From Roseiflexus sp. (GTDB lineage: Bacteria; Chloroflexota; Chloroflexia; Chloroflexales; Roseiflexaceae): 64,000 nucleotides of DNA. The stretch covers positions 1-64,000 of the forward strand of contig JANXAL010000116.1 of the NCBI GenBank assembly GCA_025062325.1. Reading direction: 5' to 3'. Shown here one piece after another: positions 1 to 9,469 of the stretch. Below the pieces are notes generated by a model. It was not told the origin of the DNA, did not search any database, and saw nothing but the letters and a program-made list of their open reading frames with translations. Positions within the stretch are counted from its first letter, which is position 1. Every line of letters begins with the position of its first letter. A program made the position numbers and the translations under genes.

Positions 1-50
1 CTTGCCGCTGCCGCCGCTTTCTGTTACACTTACCCCTGCAAGCCCCGACG

Positions 51-1277
51 ATGTCGTTCCTTCTGTCGAGATACGCCGGCGGCTCGGTTGTTGACCGGCT
101 CATTCATAGATGCGCGAGGTGTAGCGTGAGCGGGACACGCCTTCCGCCAAACCCGTGGCTGGCAGACCACGTGATTTTTTTTACGTCCCGCTGGGTCGTG
201 TGGGGGGCGACGCTCCTCTGGTTACTGGCGCAGGGATTGCTCAACACGACGCAGATCCGGACATTGCTCGCGGCGTTGCTAGTGAATATGCTCGCCACTC
301 GGTTTGCGCAGCCGTATTTGCGCATCGTTCGGCGCAATCCTGCGATTCTAATGATCGACATCGTCTATGGCGTTGCGCTGGTTCTGTTCAGCGGCGGGTG
401 GGATAGCGCCTTCCTGCTGTGTGCGAGCAGTTCCCTCGTGCTGCCAGCGCTGATGTATGGCTGGCGCGGCGGTGTGATGGCGGGCCTGACGTTTGTGTCA
501 ATCGATCTTGCAGCGCTGTGGGCGGCTGGCGCGCCTCCTGCAGATCGCATCCTTGCTGGTGAAGTTTCCGGGATGACGCTGGCGCTGACCATGATCGTGC
601 CGCCGCTGTTCGGGGCCTTAGTGCATCCTATCGTGGAAATGGCGCGCAACTACATTGAACAGCGACGAACGCCGTTGCGTCGTCCTCCTGCAAGACCGGA
701 TGCGCCTCTACGTCGCTCAGCGCCGCCTGGCGCGCCATCGCCATCGCGGGAGAGCGCCGGGAGCCGTTCGATTATGCGGGATGCCAGCGAACCGTCGCCG
801 GTGGCGCAGGTGACACGGATTCGCACGGCGGAGCACGGCGCCGACGAGTTGCGTCGTGTGTTGTTTGCACCGCTGGCAGCAACTGATGTTGAGCTGGGAA
901 CAGCGATTGACATTCTGGCATCGCGATTCAGTCAGCATACCGGCATCGCCGTGCGTGTCACGCAGTTGGGGCGCGCGCGGCAGGTGCGCTATGCCCAACG
1001 CCAGTTGCTGGTGCGCCTCGCGCAGGAAGCATTGCTGAATGTTCAGCAGCACGCGCATGCGTCGTCGGTCAGCGTGACCCTGCGGTACGATTCGTCGTCA
1101 GTCGTTCTGATGATCCAGGACGATGGTATTGGGCTGCTTGACGGGACGTATGATCGCCCCGGATGGCGCACGCTGCGCACCATGCAGTATCGCCTCGCCG
1201 AACACGATGGTCGTCTTGATGTGTTTGAACTGGATGGAGGCGGTGTCACGGTGCGTGCATCGTTACCGCTCGATTGA
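51..1277 (+). CDS. membrane sensor with HATPase domain, H-box absent
   Basis: Integral-membrane signalling protein. About five hydrophobic segments fill residues ~40-200, then an Arg/Pro-rich linker (~206-245), then a NarX/DegS-type HATPase_c domain with N-box (EALLNVQQHAHA, ~326-337) and G1 box (DDGIGL, ~356). The part before the ATPase resembles the second DHp helix of NarL-type kinases (DELRRVLFAP...), but the usual first helix with its phospho-accepting His (ELHD) is not present. It may be a regulatory ATPase or a kinase acting in trans. No response regulator follows; its stop overlaps the start of the penicillin-binding protein. Upstream context lies outside the window and an internal start is possible. 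Confidence 0.7.
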   Translation: MSFLLSRYAGGSVVDRLIHRCARCSVSGTRLPPNPWLADHVIFFTSRWVVWGATLLWLLAQGLLNTTQIRTLLAALLVNMLATRFAQPYLRIVRRNPAILMIDIVYGVALVLFSGGWDSAFLLCASSSLVLPALMYGWRGGVMAGLTFVSIDLAALWAAGAPPADRILAGEVSGMTLALTMIVPPLFGALVHPIVEMARNYIEQRRTPLRRPPARPDAPLRRSAPPGAPSPSRESAGSRSIMRDASEPSPVAQVTRIRTAEHGADELRRVLFAPLAATDVELGTAIDILASRFSQHTGIAVRVTQLGRARQVRYAQRQLLVRLAQEALLNVQQHAHASSVSVTLRYDSSSVVLMIQDDGIGLLDGTYDRPGWRTLRTMQYRLAEHDGRLDVFELDGGGVTVRASLPLD

Positions 1278-3034
1278 CGGTGCGTTCGGTCATTCGCTTC
1301 ATTAGTCTGAGCGCTGCTGCGGCATTGCTGATCTACGGCTTGCTGCAGCCCATCGACCAGGAGAGTCGCTGGGTAGCGGCGCTATGGCTTGCACTGCCGC
1401 TGCTGTATGTCGCTGCACGCCTATCGTTGCCGTCGGTTCCCCCTGGTCTTGCCCGGAACACGCAGCACCTGGCGCTGGCAATCGCCATTGGCTTTGTCGG
1501 ACTGGCGCTCCAACTCCTTCGTCAACAGTTCGTGTATGCGGATGCCATTGCCAACGCAGTGTTCGTAGACCCGCACACCGGTCAAACGACTAGTAATGTG
1601 CGCAGGGTCATTGCAGCGCTAAAGGTTCGACGAGGATCCATCCTTGATCGCAATGGGACCGTGATCGTGACAACCGACATTGTAGACGGTGATTATGCCG
1701 TGCGTCGCTACCCGCTCGCAGAGACGTACGATCCCACAGCGTTCGGCAACATTGTTGGTTTCTTCAGCGCTCGCTTCGGTCAGTCGGGCATTGAGGCGAC
1801 ATACAACGACTACCTTTCCGGTGAGCGCGACTCGTGGCGGCGCCTTCAAGACGCGCTGCTTAACCGACCGCGCGTTGGCGATACGGTGCGCCTGACGATC
1901 GATGCGCGTTTGCAGGCTGCAGCCCACGCAGCGCTCGGCGAACGCACCGGTTCGATTGTGGCGCTCGACCCGCGCACCGGCGCGGTGCTGGCGATGGTCT
2001 CGCGCCCCGGCTTTGACCCGCGTGGTCTGGCGTTCAACCCGGCAGCGCCCGACCGTCAGGCGGAAAACCGGCGGATTGACGAATACTGGCGCGCGATCAA
2101 TGCCGAAGGCGCCGGTCAACCGTTGCTCAACCGCCCCACGCAGGGGCGGTACGCTCCTGGCTCGACCTTCAAAACGGTCACCGCTGTGGCAACATTGCTG
2201 CACCCTGAGCAGGGGCGTCCTGATGCAATCGATTGCCCCGATCAGCGTCCAACTGAACCCGGCGCGCCGCCAGTGGTTAACGCAGTACGCACAGGACTGG
2301 AAGGAATCATTCGTTCGACGCCGTTCCCCGCCGAACCGAACCTTGAACGAGTCTATGCCTTCTCGTGCAACACGGCGTTCGCTGAATACGCGCTGCGGCT
2401 CGGTCCCGATCTGCTTGCTGAAACAGCGCGCCGCTTTGATATCTACCGCCCGCAGGACGCGCCGAACGTCTATGACGGCTTCACCGATCTCCCGACATTG
2501 CCGAGCCTGCTGTATGTCAGCCCCGGCTTTCTCAACCGTCGCGCCGCACTCGCCGATACGGGCTTCGGTCAGGGTGAACTGCAGATCACGCCGTTGCAGA
2601 TGGCAATGGTTGCTGCCACGATTGCGAATGATGGCATGATGATGCGACCATTCCTGGTGATGGAGATCATTCGCCCGGACGGAACGACGGTGATGCGCAA
2701 TGGTCCGCGTCCGATCCGACGGGTGATGCCGGTGGACATCGCAGGGCGGATGCGAACGGCTCTGCGCGCCGGTGTTGCCTATGGATTTGGCAAGGCGGCG
2801 GACGCAGTTCCCGGCGTGGAAGTCGGCGGCAAATCTGGCACCGCTGAGTATCCCTGCCCGACACCTGACAATCCCGAAAAGGTGTGCGCCCATGCCTGGT
2901 TCATTGCCATCGCTCCGGTCGATCAGCCGCGCTTCGCTGTTGCGGTTATGATTGAGAATGGCGGGGAAGGTTCGCGGCTCGGCGCACAGGTGGCAGGTCA
3001 GGTCTTGCGGTCTGCATTCGATATGGTGAAGTAG
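1274..3034 (+). CDS. class B penicillin-binding protein (transpeptidase)
   Basis: Peptidoglycan DD-transpeptidase of the PBP2/FtsI type. N-terminal hydrophobic segments (~1-75) are followed by the RGSILDRNG motif of the dimerisation domain (~117). The transpeptidase domain has the three penicillin-binding motifs: STFK (~296, active-site Ser), SCN (~363) and KSGT (~519). At 586 residues it is a normal class B length with no glycosyltransferase domain. The start is a TTG overlapping the upstream TGA; a GTG two codons on is an alternative. It is translationally coupled to the upstream sensor gene. Whether it serves elongation or division cannot be decided here because any rodA/ftsW partner would lie outside the window. 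Confidence 0.9.
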   Translation: MTVRSVIRFISLSAAAALLIYGLLQPIDQESRWVAALWLALPLLYVAARLSLPSVPPGLARNTQHLALAIAIGFVGLALQLLRQQFVYADAIANAVFVDPHTGQTTSNVRRVIAALKVRRGSILDRNGTVIVTTDIVDGDYAVRRYPLAETYDPTAFGNIVGFFSARFGQSGIEATYNDYLSGERDSWRRLQDALLNRPRVGDTVRLTIDARLQAAAHAALGERTGSIVALDPRTGAVLAMVSRPGFDPRGLAFNPAAPDRQAENRRIDEYWRAINAEGAGQPLLNRPTQGRYAPGSTFKTVTAVATLLHPEQGRPDAIDCPDQRPTEPGAPPVVNAVRTGLEGIIRSTPFPAEPNLERVYAFSCNTAFAEYALRLGPDLLAETARRFDIYRPQDAPNVYDGFTDLPTLPSLLYVSPGFLNRRAALADTGFGQGELQITPLQMAMVAATIANDGMMMRPFLVMEIIRPDGTTVMRNGPRPIRRVMPVDIAGRMRTALRAGVAYGFGKAADAVPGVEVGGKSGTAEYPCPTPDNPEKVCAHAWFIAIAPVDQPRFAVAVMIENGGEGSRLGAQVAGQVLRSAFDMVK

Positions 3035-3082
3035 GTCTCAGCGTGCACAGAGTTGCAGCTTGCGCTATACATGCTTGCGCGG

Positions 3083-4450
3083 ATGAAACATATCCTGCTT
3101 CAACTGGGCGCCTTTGTTAGCATGGTCGCGCTGACCGGCTGCAGTTTGCAACCTGTGTCGGCAGTGACAGCAACATCGGTAGCCACAAATATGCCACCTG
3201 CCTGGACCACGAGTGCAGTGACGTCGAGCGCGCCAACCACGACGCCGACGACTGCGATGCCGCTTCCTTCGCCAATCCCGACTCCGACGCTGTTGCCGAC
3301 CCGCACTCCGACGCCGGACGCGCCTACGCTGGACGAACGTCTCCAGATATTTGATGAAGTCTGGCGTCTTGTGCACGAAAAGTATCTGTATGCCGATTTT
3401 GGCGGCGTTGATTGGGAAGGGCTGTATCCGGAATATCGTGCGCGGGTCATACGAGCGCAATCGCGTGATGAGTTCTACGCGGCAATGATTGATATGGTTG
3501 CGCAGTTGAACGATAACCACTCGCGCTTTGTGCCGCCATCTGCTGTCGAAGCGGAAGACGCGACCGCCAGCGGACAGGAGATCCATGTTGGTATCGGTGT
3601 GATCGTGCAGCCAAAACCGGATGGCGGATTCGTGCAACAGGTTTTTCCGGAAAGTCCCGCAGCGCGTGCTGGCATTCGTCCGCGCGACCGGATTGTGGCA
3701 GTGAATGGGCGCCCTTACACGCCATCCGATGGCGATCTCCAGGGCGAGATCGGCACGTCGGTGCGCCTGACGATTGCGCGCCCCGGCGCAAAACTGCGCG
3801 ATGTGCTGCTCACCCGTCAGGAGGTGCGCGCTAGCATTCTGCCCTACTACCGCCGCTTCCCCGGCGATATCGGCTATATCTCTGTGCCAACGCTCTGGGT
3901 TCACGATATGGGGGAACAGGTGAGCGGCGCACTCACCGACCTGGTGGCAAGCGGTCCGCTGCGCGGTCTGATCATCGACGTGCGCTCGAACCGCGGCGGA
4001 TGGGGTGAGGTGTTGTCGGGAGTGCTGAGCCATTTCGTGCGCGGGCAGGTCGGCGTCTTCTTCGGGCGTGACTATGTGCGTCCGCTCATTGTCAATCCGC
4101 CAGCCGGACCAGATATGCGCAACCTTAGCGCTGGTCTGGTCGTGTTGATCGATGAGGAAACGGCCTCTTACGCGGAGGTGCTGGCGGCGGTGTTGCAGGC
4201 AGAGGCGGGCGCCATCGTTGTTGGGGCGCGTTCGGCAGGGAATACCGAAACGATCTATGCCCATGCGCTGCGCGATGGTTCGCGCCTCTGGCTAGCGCAG
4301 GAGGGGTTCCGGCTGCGGAATGGATTAGATCTCGAGGGTCGCGGCGTGACTCCCGATGTGCTGCTCGAAATCGACTGGACGCGCTACAGCGAAGATGATG
4401 ATCCCCAACTGCTCGAAGCCTTGCGACTGCTTGGCGGAGGACCGAAGTGA
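3083..4450 (+). CDS. S41-family (CtpA-like) lipoprotein with PDZ domain, catalytic Lys missing
   Basis: Exported lipoprotein related to C-terminal processing peptidases. The ATG at 3083 gives a clean lipoprotein signal ending in LTGC; TTG 3053 and ATG 3071 are upstream alternatives. A Thr/Pro-rich linker (~25-85) follows, then a PDZ domain (~168-245) and the S41 core. The segment TASYAEVL (~360) aligns with the TASASEIL of D1/Ctp proteases and keeps the nucleophile Ser. Exactly 25 residues on, where D1 protease has the general-base Lys, this protein has Asn (SAGNTE). It may use another base or be a non-catalytic binder. Its stop overlaps the hisB start region. Confidence 0.85.
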   Translation: MKHILLQLGAFVSMVALTGCSLQPVSAVTATSVATNMPPAWTTSAVTSSAPTTTPTTAMPLPSPIPTPTLLPTRTPTPDAPTLDERLQIFDEVWRLVHEKYLYADFGGVDWEGLYPEYRARVIRAQSRDEFYAAMIDMVAQLNDNHSRFVPPSAVEAEDATASGQEIHVGIGVIVQPKPDGGFVQQVFPESPAARAGIRPRDRIVAVNGRPYTPSDGDLQGEIGTSVRLTIARPGAKLRDVLLTRQEVRASILPYYRRFPGDIGYISVPTLWVHDMGEQVSGALTDLVASGPLRGLIIDVRSNRGGWGEVLSGVLSHFVRGQVGVFFGRDYVRPLIVNPPAGPDMRNLSAGLVVLIDEETASYAEVLAAVLQAEAGAIVVGARSAGNTETIYAHALRDGSRLWLAQEGFRLRNGLDLEGRGVTPDVLLEIDWTRYSEDDDPQLLEALRLLGGGPK

Positions 4451-5040
4451 TGCGGCGTACGGCGACTGTTGAACGACAAACCGGTGAAACCAGCGTGGCG
4501 CTGACGCTGAATGTCGATGGCGCTGGCAACGCTGAGGTTGCCACCGGCATCGGATTCCTCGATCACATGCTGCACCTGTTTGCGCGTCACGGTCTGTTCG
4601 ATCTTACAGTGCGCGCCGCTGGCGACCTCCACGTCGATGAGCACCATACGGCGGAGGACGTCTGCATTTGCCTGGGGCAGGCGTTCGACCGAGCGCTCGG
4701 CGAGCGCCGCGGGTTGGTGCGCACGGCGCACGCTTACGTGCCGATGGATGAGGCGCTCGGATTTGTCGCCGTCGATCTGAGCGGACGACCGTACTGCGTA
4801 GTGGATGCCACGTTTGCAACACCGCGCGTCGGACAGCTTGGCACAGATCTGATAGCCCATCTCTTTGAGAGCATCGCCGTGCACGGACGGATGAACCTGC
4901 ATGCGCGCGTCCTGTATGGTCACAATGATCATCATAAAGTCGAAGCGTTGTTCAAGGCGCTCGGTCGTGCGCTCGACGCAGCGACACGCATCGATGAGCG
5001 GCTTGGCGGCGCTATTCCCAGCACGAAAGGTGTGCTATGA
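4450..5040 (+). CDS. hisB: imidazoleglycerol-phosphate dehydratase
   Basis: Histidine biosynthesis: converts imidazole glycerol phosphate to imidazole acetol phosphate in the cytoplasm. The 196-residue protein has the single-domain HisB length, without the phosphatase domain of the enterobacterial fusion. The metal-binding motifs are present: [22 protein letters not shown] and [12 protein letters not shown] 4450 is preferred; a GTG immediately before it (4447) is also possible. The start overlaps the previous stop, and its own stop overlaps the next start (ATGA at 5037). No other his gene is in the window, so the gene is detached from a his operon here. Confidence 0.95.
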   Translation: MRRTATVERQTGETSVALTLNVDGAGNAEVATGIGFLDHMLHLFARHGLFDLTVRAAGDLHVDEHHTAEDVCICLGQAFDRALGERRGLVRTAHAYVPMDEALGFVAVDLSGRPYCVVDATFATPRVGQLGTDLIAHLFESIAVHGRMNLHARVLYGHNDHHKVEALFKALGRALDAATRIDERLGGAIPSTKGVL

Positions 5041-6065
5041 AACTCGATGCAACGCTGATGGTCGATGCACGTCGCCTCAATGAAGCGGGCAAAATTGCGC
5101 GCGCCGCCGAAGCTGTGGGATTCGCTGCGCTCTGGACGCCGGAGACCCGGCATAACCCCTTTCTCCCGCTGGTGCTGGCGGCTGACCATACCGCTGAAAT
5201 CCAGTTAGGGACGGCCGTGGCGATCGCGTTTGCGCGCAGTCCAATGGTGACGGCGCAGATCGCCTGGGATCTGCAGGCGTTTTCGGGAGGGCGCTTCATT
5301 CTGGGGCTGGGAACGCAGGTGAAGGCGCACATCGAACGGCGCTTCGGCATGACCTGGGACCCGCCGGTGCCCAAATTGCGCGAGTACATTCAGGCGTTGC
5401 GCGCGATCTGGCAGGCGTTTCAAACCGGCGGCAAGCTCGATTATCGCGGTCAGTTCTACAACCACACCCTGATGTCGCCGTTTTTCAACCCCGGTCCAAT
5501 CGCCGATCCATACATTCCCATTTACATTGCCGGCGTCAATGAAGGACTGGCGCGGCTGGCAGGCGAGTTGTGCGACGGGTTCCACGTCCATCCCTTTCAC
5601 AGTGTCAAGTATATTAATGAGATTGTCCGACCGCAGGTGGCGGCTGGCGCGGCAAAAGCGGGGCGCGATCCGTCGCAGGTGAGCCTGACGAGCAGCGTAT
5701 TTCTCATCACTGGTCCCGACGAGGCGAGTATGGAAAGCGCCCGCGCGTTTGCGCGTGAACAGATTGCGTTCTACGCCTCGACGCCAACCTACCGTGTGGT
5801 GCTGGCGTGTCACGGCTGGGAGGACGTCGGCGAGCGGCTCTCGCGCCTAGCAGCCGCGCGGCGCTGGTCTGAGATGGGAGCGCTGATCACCGATGAGATG
5901 CTCGACGTGTTTGCCGTCACAGCGCCGCTCGACCGGATCGGCAAAGCGCTGCGCGAACGCTATAACGGCGTTCTCGATCGGGTCGGCAGTTACCTGCCCT
6001 ACACGCCGGGTCCGCTCGATGATGTGTGGCGGCAGGCGGTGCGCGACGTGAGCGGCGGGGAATGA
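5037..6065 (+). CDS. LLM-class (luciferase-like) F420-dependent oxidoreductase
   Basis: Cytoplasmic TIM-barrel flavin/F420 oxidoreductase of the luciferase-like monooxygenase superfamily, 342 residues. Family features include the N-terminal barrel strand (KLDATLMVD), the conserved [23 protein letters not shown] segment split by a short loop, and [29 protein letters not shown]. It resembles the subgroup annotated as TIGR03617 F420-dependent enzymes. The substrate is unknown. The start ATGA overlaps the hisB stop, so it is cotranscribed and probably translationally coupled with hisB, although no link to histidine synthesis is known. Confidence 0.85.
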   Translation: MKLDATLMVDARRLNEAGKIARAAEAVGFAALWTPETRHNPFLPLVLAADHTAEIQLGTAVAIAFARSPMVTAQIAWDLQAFSGGRFILGLGTQVKAHIERRFGMTWDPPVPKLREYIQALRAIWQAFQTGGKLDYRGQFYNHTLMSPFFNPGPIADPYIPIYIAGVNEGLARLAGELCDGFHVHPFHSVKYINEIVRPQVAAGAAKAGRDPSQVSLTSSVFLITGPDEASMESARAFAREQIAFYASTPTYRVVLACHGWEDVGERLSRLAAARRWSEMGALITDEMLDVFAVTAPLDRIGKALRERYNGVLDRVGSYLPYTPGPLDDVWRQAVRDVSGGE

Positions 6066-6074
6066 GGTGAAGCC

Positions 6075-6401
6075 ATGCCGTTGCAGATTGATCTGCCACG
6101 AGAAGCGATTGCTGACTTCTGCCGTCGTTGGCGCATCGTGGAATTCGCCATCTTCGGATCGGCGCTACGCGACGATTTCCGTCCGGATAGCGATGTGGAC
6201 ATCCTAGTGACATTCGAGCCAGGCGTGCGGCGGACATTTCAGCAATGGTTAACAATAACAATAACAATGGTGCGCGGACTGGAAGAAATGTTTGGTCGCA
6301 AAGCGGATCTGGTTGAACGGTCCCTGGTTGAACAGAGTGAGAACTATATTCGTCGAAAACATATTTTGAGTCATCTGGAACGCATCTATGTGGCGGGATG
6401 A
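6075..6401 (+). CDS. mntA: MntA-type nucleotidyltransferase antitoxin
   Basis: Minimal nucleotidyltransferase of type VII toxin-antitoxin pairs. Residues ~28-42 match GSX10DXD ([15 protein letters not shown]), the catalytic motif that in characterised MntA proteins transfers AMP onto a Tyr of the HEPN partner HepT and so silences it. At 108 residues it is full length and intact. The HEPN gene overlaps its 3' end by 14 bases, the normal arrangement. Unusually, the partner toxin gene is interrupted by a stop codon, so this antitoxin may be an orphan. Confidence 0.9.
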   Translation: MPLQIDLPREAIADFCRRWRIVEFAIFGSALRDDFRPDSDVDILVTFEPGVRRTFQQWLTITITMVRGLEEMFGRKADLVERSLVEQSENYIRRKHILSHLERIYVAG

Positions 6402-6729
6402 TGCTTATTTACTGGATATGTTGATTGCTTCTAGGACGGCGCGTCAGTTCAGCGAAGAACTGACGTGGGAAGAATTCCGGCATAGTTCTCTCTACCAGCG
6501 TGCTATTGCAAAGGCTCTCGAAAATATTGGCTAAGCTGCTCGTAAAATTTCAGACTCAACGAAAATGGCTCATCCTGAAATCCCCTGGTCTCAGATCATC
6601 GCTTTGCGGCATTGCGTTGTGCATGATTACTTCCGTCTCGACCTGGTCAAAGTGTGGGAGATCGTGCACCACGATGTCCCCGAACTGATTGGAATGCTTG
6701 GGCCTCTGGTTCCGCCGGAGGAGCCTTAG
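6388..6729 (+). pseudogene. hepT: HepT-type HEPN ribonuclease toxin, broken by one in-frame stop
   Basis: From ATG 6388 ([12 protein letters not shown]...) the frame runs 48 codons to TAA at 6532-6534, then continues in the same frame for another 64 codons to TAG 6729. Together this gives a full HEPN/DUF86 protein. The stop sits where the family has Glu in the IGEAARR motif (here IG-stop-AARK), so one G-to-T change (GAA to TAA) explains it. Downstream, the HEPN catalytic and AMPylation motif RX4HXY is intact (RHCVVHDY). The ORF is otherwise undamaged, suggesting recent inactivation, suppression or a sequencing error. Homologues are small RNases that cleave RNA unless modified by MntA. Confidence 0.85.
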
Positions 6730-6738
6730 CGCTACACA

Positions 6739-7959
6739 ATGTTGATGCCTCTCGTCCGTCCATACATGCTGACACTGCTCCGTTTGTCACTCTTCACCCT
6801 GGCGCTGCTGCTCCTGCTAATGCCAGCACGTCACGGCAGGGCGCAGGGCGATTTCTCGTTGCGCTTCTATGGCACAGGGCGTGATGGCGTTGATCGCGTC
6901 GTCATCCCGCTCGATGCGCCGCCGCGCCCGGTCGATGTTGGCGGCGATTTCACCATCGAGTTCTGGCTCAAGGCGCTCCCCGGCGAGAATGCCGCCGCTC
7001 CCTGCACCTCCGGCGGCGACAACTGGATCAACGGCAATATCGTGTTCGACCGCGATGTCTATTTCGCTGGCGATTACGGCGATTATGGCATCTCTCTAGC
7101 GGGCGGACGGGTGGCGTTTGGCGTCAACAATGGCGCAGAAGGAACAACGCTCTGCGGTCGCGCCGATGTGACCGATGGACGCTGGCATCATCTTGCGGTC
7201 ACGCGCTCCGCTGCCAACGGCGCCCTGGCAATCTTTGTCGATGGACGGCTCGATGCCAGGGGAGACGGCCCGACCGGCGACGTCAGTTATCGTGATGGAC
7301 GCACCACGCAGTATCCCGCCGATCCATTCCTGGTCATCGGCGCAGAGAAGCACGATGCTGGTCCGGAATATCCCTCGTTTCACGGTTGGATCGACGAAGT
7401 GCGCATCTCGCGCGTCGTGCGCTACCGTGAAGCGTTCGTTCCACCAACCACGCCGTTCGCTCCTGATCCCGATACGGTGGCACTGTATCATTTCAACGAA
7501 GGCGCAGGTACAGCGGTCTCCGACGCATCAGGCGCGCCGGGCGGTCCGAGCGACGGTTTCCTGCGCATCGGCGGATCCCCTCCTGGTCCTGAATGGTCGA
7601 ACGATACTCCCTGGATACGTCCGATAGCGCCGACCGCGGCATCACCATCCATCCCGGCGCAAACCACACTGCCGCTGATCCTGCAGCCATCGCCGAACGT
7701 TGGCGCTGCTACGCAGACCAGCGCACCCTCTCCCGCAGAGACTGCTTCCCCAACGGCGCTGGCGTCGCCTGCCACGCCGGTAATGACGCTTCTTCCTTCC
7801 CCACAAGAGATGCCAGTAGCGGGGACAGTCGTTCCTTCCCCTGTTGCCGCGCCTCATCCCTCTGTCGATCCGTCATTCTGGCTGCTCGGCGTCATAGCTG
7901 CGGGATTGCTGCTGGCAGGTGTCGGGCTTGCACTCATGGTGCAGCGAAAGAAGCAATAG
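6739..7959 (+). CDS. secreted, membrane-anchored LamG-domain protein
   Basis: Cell-surface protein. A signal peptide (~1-36, ending near GRAQ) precedes a concanavalin-like LamG/jelly-roll domain at ~55-235, with typical strands [30 protein letters not shown] and [15 protein letters not shown]. Next come a Pro/Ser/Thr-rich spacer (~260-375) and one C-terminal transmembrane helix ([20 protein letters not shown]) with a positively charged KKQ tail, so the LamG domain should face outside. Such domains bind glycans or proteins; no catalytic residues are evident. The last bases of the gene belong to a 36-bp sequence duplicated downstream. Confidence 0.8.
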   Translation: MLMPLVRPYMLTLLRLSLFTLALLLLLMPARHGRAQGDFSLRFYGTGRDGVDRVVIPLDAPPRPVDVGGDFTIEFWLKALPGENAAAPCTSGGDNWINGNIVFDRDVYFAGDYGDYGISLAGGRVAFGVNNGAEGTTLCGRADVTDGRWHHLAVTRSAANGALAIFVDGRLDARGDGPTGDVSYRDGRTTQYPADPFLVIGAEKHDAGPEYPSFHGWIDEVRISRVVRYREAFVPPTTPFAPDPDTVALYHFNEGAGTAVSDASGAPGGPSDGFLRIGGSPPGPEWSNDTPWIRPIAPTAASPSIPAQTTLPLILQPSPNVGAATQTSAPSPAETASPTALASPATPVMTLLPSPQEMPVAGTVVPSPVAAPHPSVDPSFWLLGVIAAGLLLAGVGLALMVQRKKQ

Positions 7960-7985
7960 GATCCGTTGTGTGACGTTGTACGTCC
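7950..7985 (+). repeat. 36-bp direct repeat, copy 1
   Basis: Starts GAAGCAATAGGATCCGTTGT and includes the TAG stop of the LamG gene. A second copy with two C/T differences lies 76 bp downstream (8026-8061). It looks like a local duplication of the gene end. Confidence 0.9.
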
Positions 7986-8025
7986 GCTTAGGAAGGCAGT
8001 CGATATAGCGCACATACGGGACAAG

Positions 8026-8061
8026 GAAGCAATAGGATTCGTTGTGTGACGTTGTATGTCC
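8026..8061 (+). repeat. 36-bp direct repeat, copy 2
   Basis: Second copy of the sequence at 7950-7985, identical except for two transitions, ending in GTTGTATGTCC. It lies about 95 bases before the AAA ATPase start and is not itself coding in a supported frame. Confidence 0.9.
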
Positions 8062-8154
8062 CACTGCGGGCATGCTATACTACGGCGATCAGCACGCACA
8101 CAACCGTATGAGCGTCGCGCGAATAGTGGATACCACGCAACGCAGGGGGTCGGT

Positions 8155-9453
8155 ATGCAGCCAATGATTGCTCAGCACACCCAGGCGGAGGCTTCTGCGC
8201 TGCCGCTTCCGCCTCGTCCGCGAAGTATTGAGGCGACAGGATTGACGCTCTCGTTCATCGCCGATCAGATTCTGCGCGCCCTGTATGTGGTTGGCGAAAT
8301 GACCGGTTTTCAACTGGTGGAATTGCTGTGCCTACCATGGGAGAATGTTTTGGATCGGGCGATGACCTATCTGCGGAACGAGCAGATGGCTGAGGTGAAG
8401 GGAAGCACTGGTCTGGGTGAAAAAGCGTATCGTTACCAGGCGACGTCAAAAGGCATTGTACGCGCCAAAGAGATTGGCGAGCGAACGCAGTATCTAGGAC
8501 CGGCGCCGGTCGACCTGCGCGACTACCGCGAAGTGATGCGTCGGCAGACAACACAGGGGCTGGTAGTGACCGAAGCCGCCATTCGGGAAGCGTTTAGCCA
8601 TCTGGTGCTCAGCGACTCGATCCTGCTCCAACTGGGACCTGCGATCAATTCCGGTCGCTCAATCTTCCTTTTTGGTCACGCCGGAAACGGCAAGACGTCG
8701 ATTGCTGAGGCAACGGCGCGGCTGCTTTCAGACTCGATTGCTATTCCGCATGCCATCATTGTTGATGGGCAAATCATTCGCGTGTTCGATCCGATCCACC
8801 ACGAGCGTCGTCCCTTGCCGGAAGGTCAGGAACACATGTACGATCAGCGCTGGGTGCTCTCGAAGCGTCCGGTGGTCATTGCGGGCGGCGAACTGAACAT
8901 GGGGTCGCTCGACCTTGAGTATGACGAGTATAGCAAGTATTATGAGGCGCCGCTCCAACTGAAGGCCAACGGCGGATTGTTCCTGATCGACGACTTTGGG
9001 CGGCAACAGATGCGCCCGCGCGACCTGCTCAACCGCTGGATTGTACCGCTCGAGAAGCGGGTTGATTACCTGACCCTGCACACCGGCAAGAAGATCGAGG
9101 TTCCGTTCGATCAGTTGATTATTTTCTCGACCAATATCGAGCCGAAGCAACTGGTCGACGAGGCCTTCCTGCGTCGTATCCGCTACAAGATCGAGATCGT
9201 TAATCCCACGCCCGCCGAGTACCGTGAAATCATGCGTCGCGTTTGCAAGGCGAAGAACGTGCCGTACAGCGACGACGGGCTGCGCTATCTGCTCGAGGTG
9301 GAGTACCCGCGTCGCAAACTGGAACTGCGCGCCGTTCATCCGCGTGATCTGATCGATCAGGTGATCGACTACGCCCGTTTTCTGGGAGTGCCGCCAACCA
9401 TGTCGCGGGAGTTGCTGGCAGCGGCGTGCAAGTCGTACTTTGTCGAGATGTGA
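8155..9453 (+). CDS. AAA+ ATPase with N-terminal winged-helix-like domain
   Basis: Predicted cytoplasmic AAA+ ATPase, 432 residues from ATG 8155, which has a GGGGG stretch about eight bases upstream. The N-terminal ~25-130 region looks like a winged-helix or ESX-type adaptor (LSFIADQILRALYVVGEMTG). Walker A is GHAGNGKTS (~174), Walker B FLIDDFG (~275) and sensor 1 IIFSTNIEP (~325); a C-terminal lid carries HPRDLIDQVIDYA. In other phyla such proteins are annotated only as predicted ATPases with chaperone activity. No clear partner is encoded nearby, so the remodelled target is unknown. Confidence 0.8.
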   Translation: MQPMIAQHTQAEASALPLPPRPRSIEATGLTLSFIADQILRALYVVGEMTGFQLVELLCLPWENVLDRAMTYLRNEQMAEVKGSTGLGEKAYRYQATSKGIVRAKEIGERTQYLGPAPVDLRDYREVMRRQTTQGLVVTEAAIREAFSHLVLSDSILLQLGPAINSGRSIFLFGHAGNGKTSIAEATARLLSDSIAIPHAIIVDGQIIRVFDPIHHERRPLPEGQEHMYDQRWVLSKRPVVIAGGELNMGSLDLEYDEYSKYYEAPLQLKANGGLFLIDDFGRQQMRPRDLLNRWIVPLEKRVDYLTLHTGKKIEVPFDQLIIFSTNIEPKQLVDEAFLRRIRYKIEIVNPTPAEYREIMRRVCKAKNVPYSDDGLRYLLEVEYPRRKLELRAVHPRDLIDQVIDYARFLGVPPTMSRELLAAACKSYFVEM

Positions 9454-9469
9454 TCCGTAAGTCGGTGCT

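Noticed and set aside
1619-2893. Long minus-strand frame opposite the penicillin-binding protein
   Set aside because: The plus strand encodes a complete transpeptidase with all motifs; the antisense frame has no recognisable domain and is an effect of high GC.
3065-4264. 399-codon minus frame opposite the S41-like gene
   Set aside because: Composition is Arg/His-rich, typical of a shadow frame; the plus-strand product is well supported.
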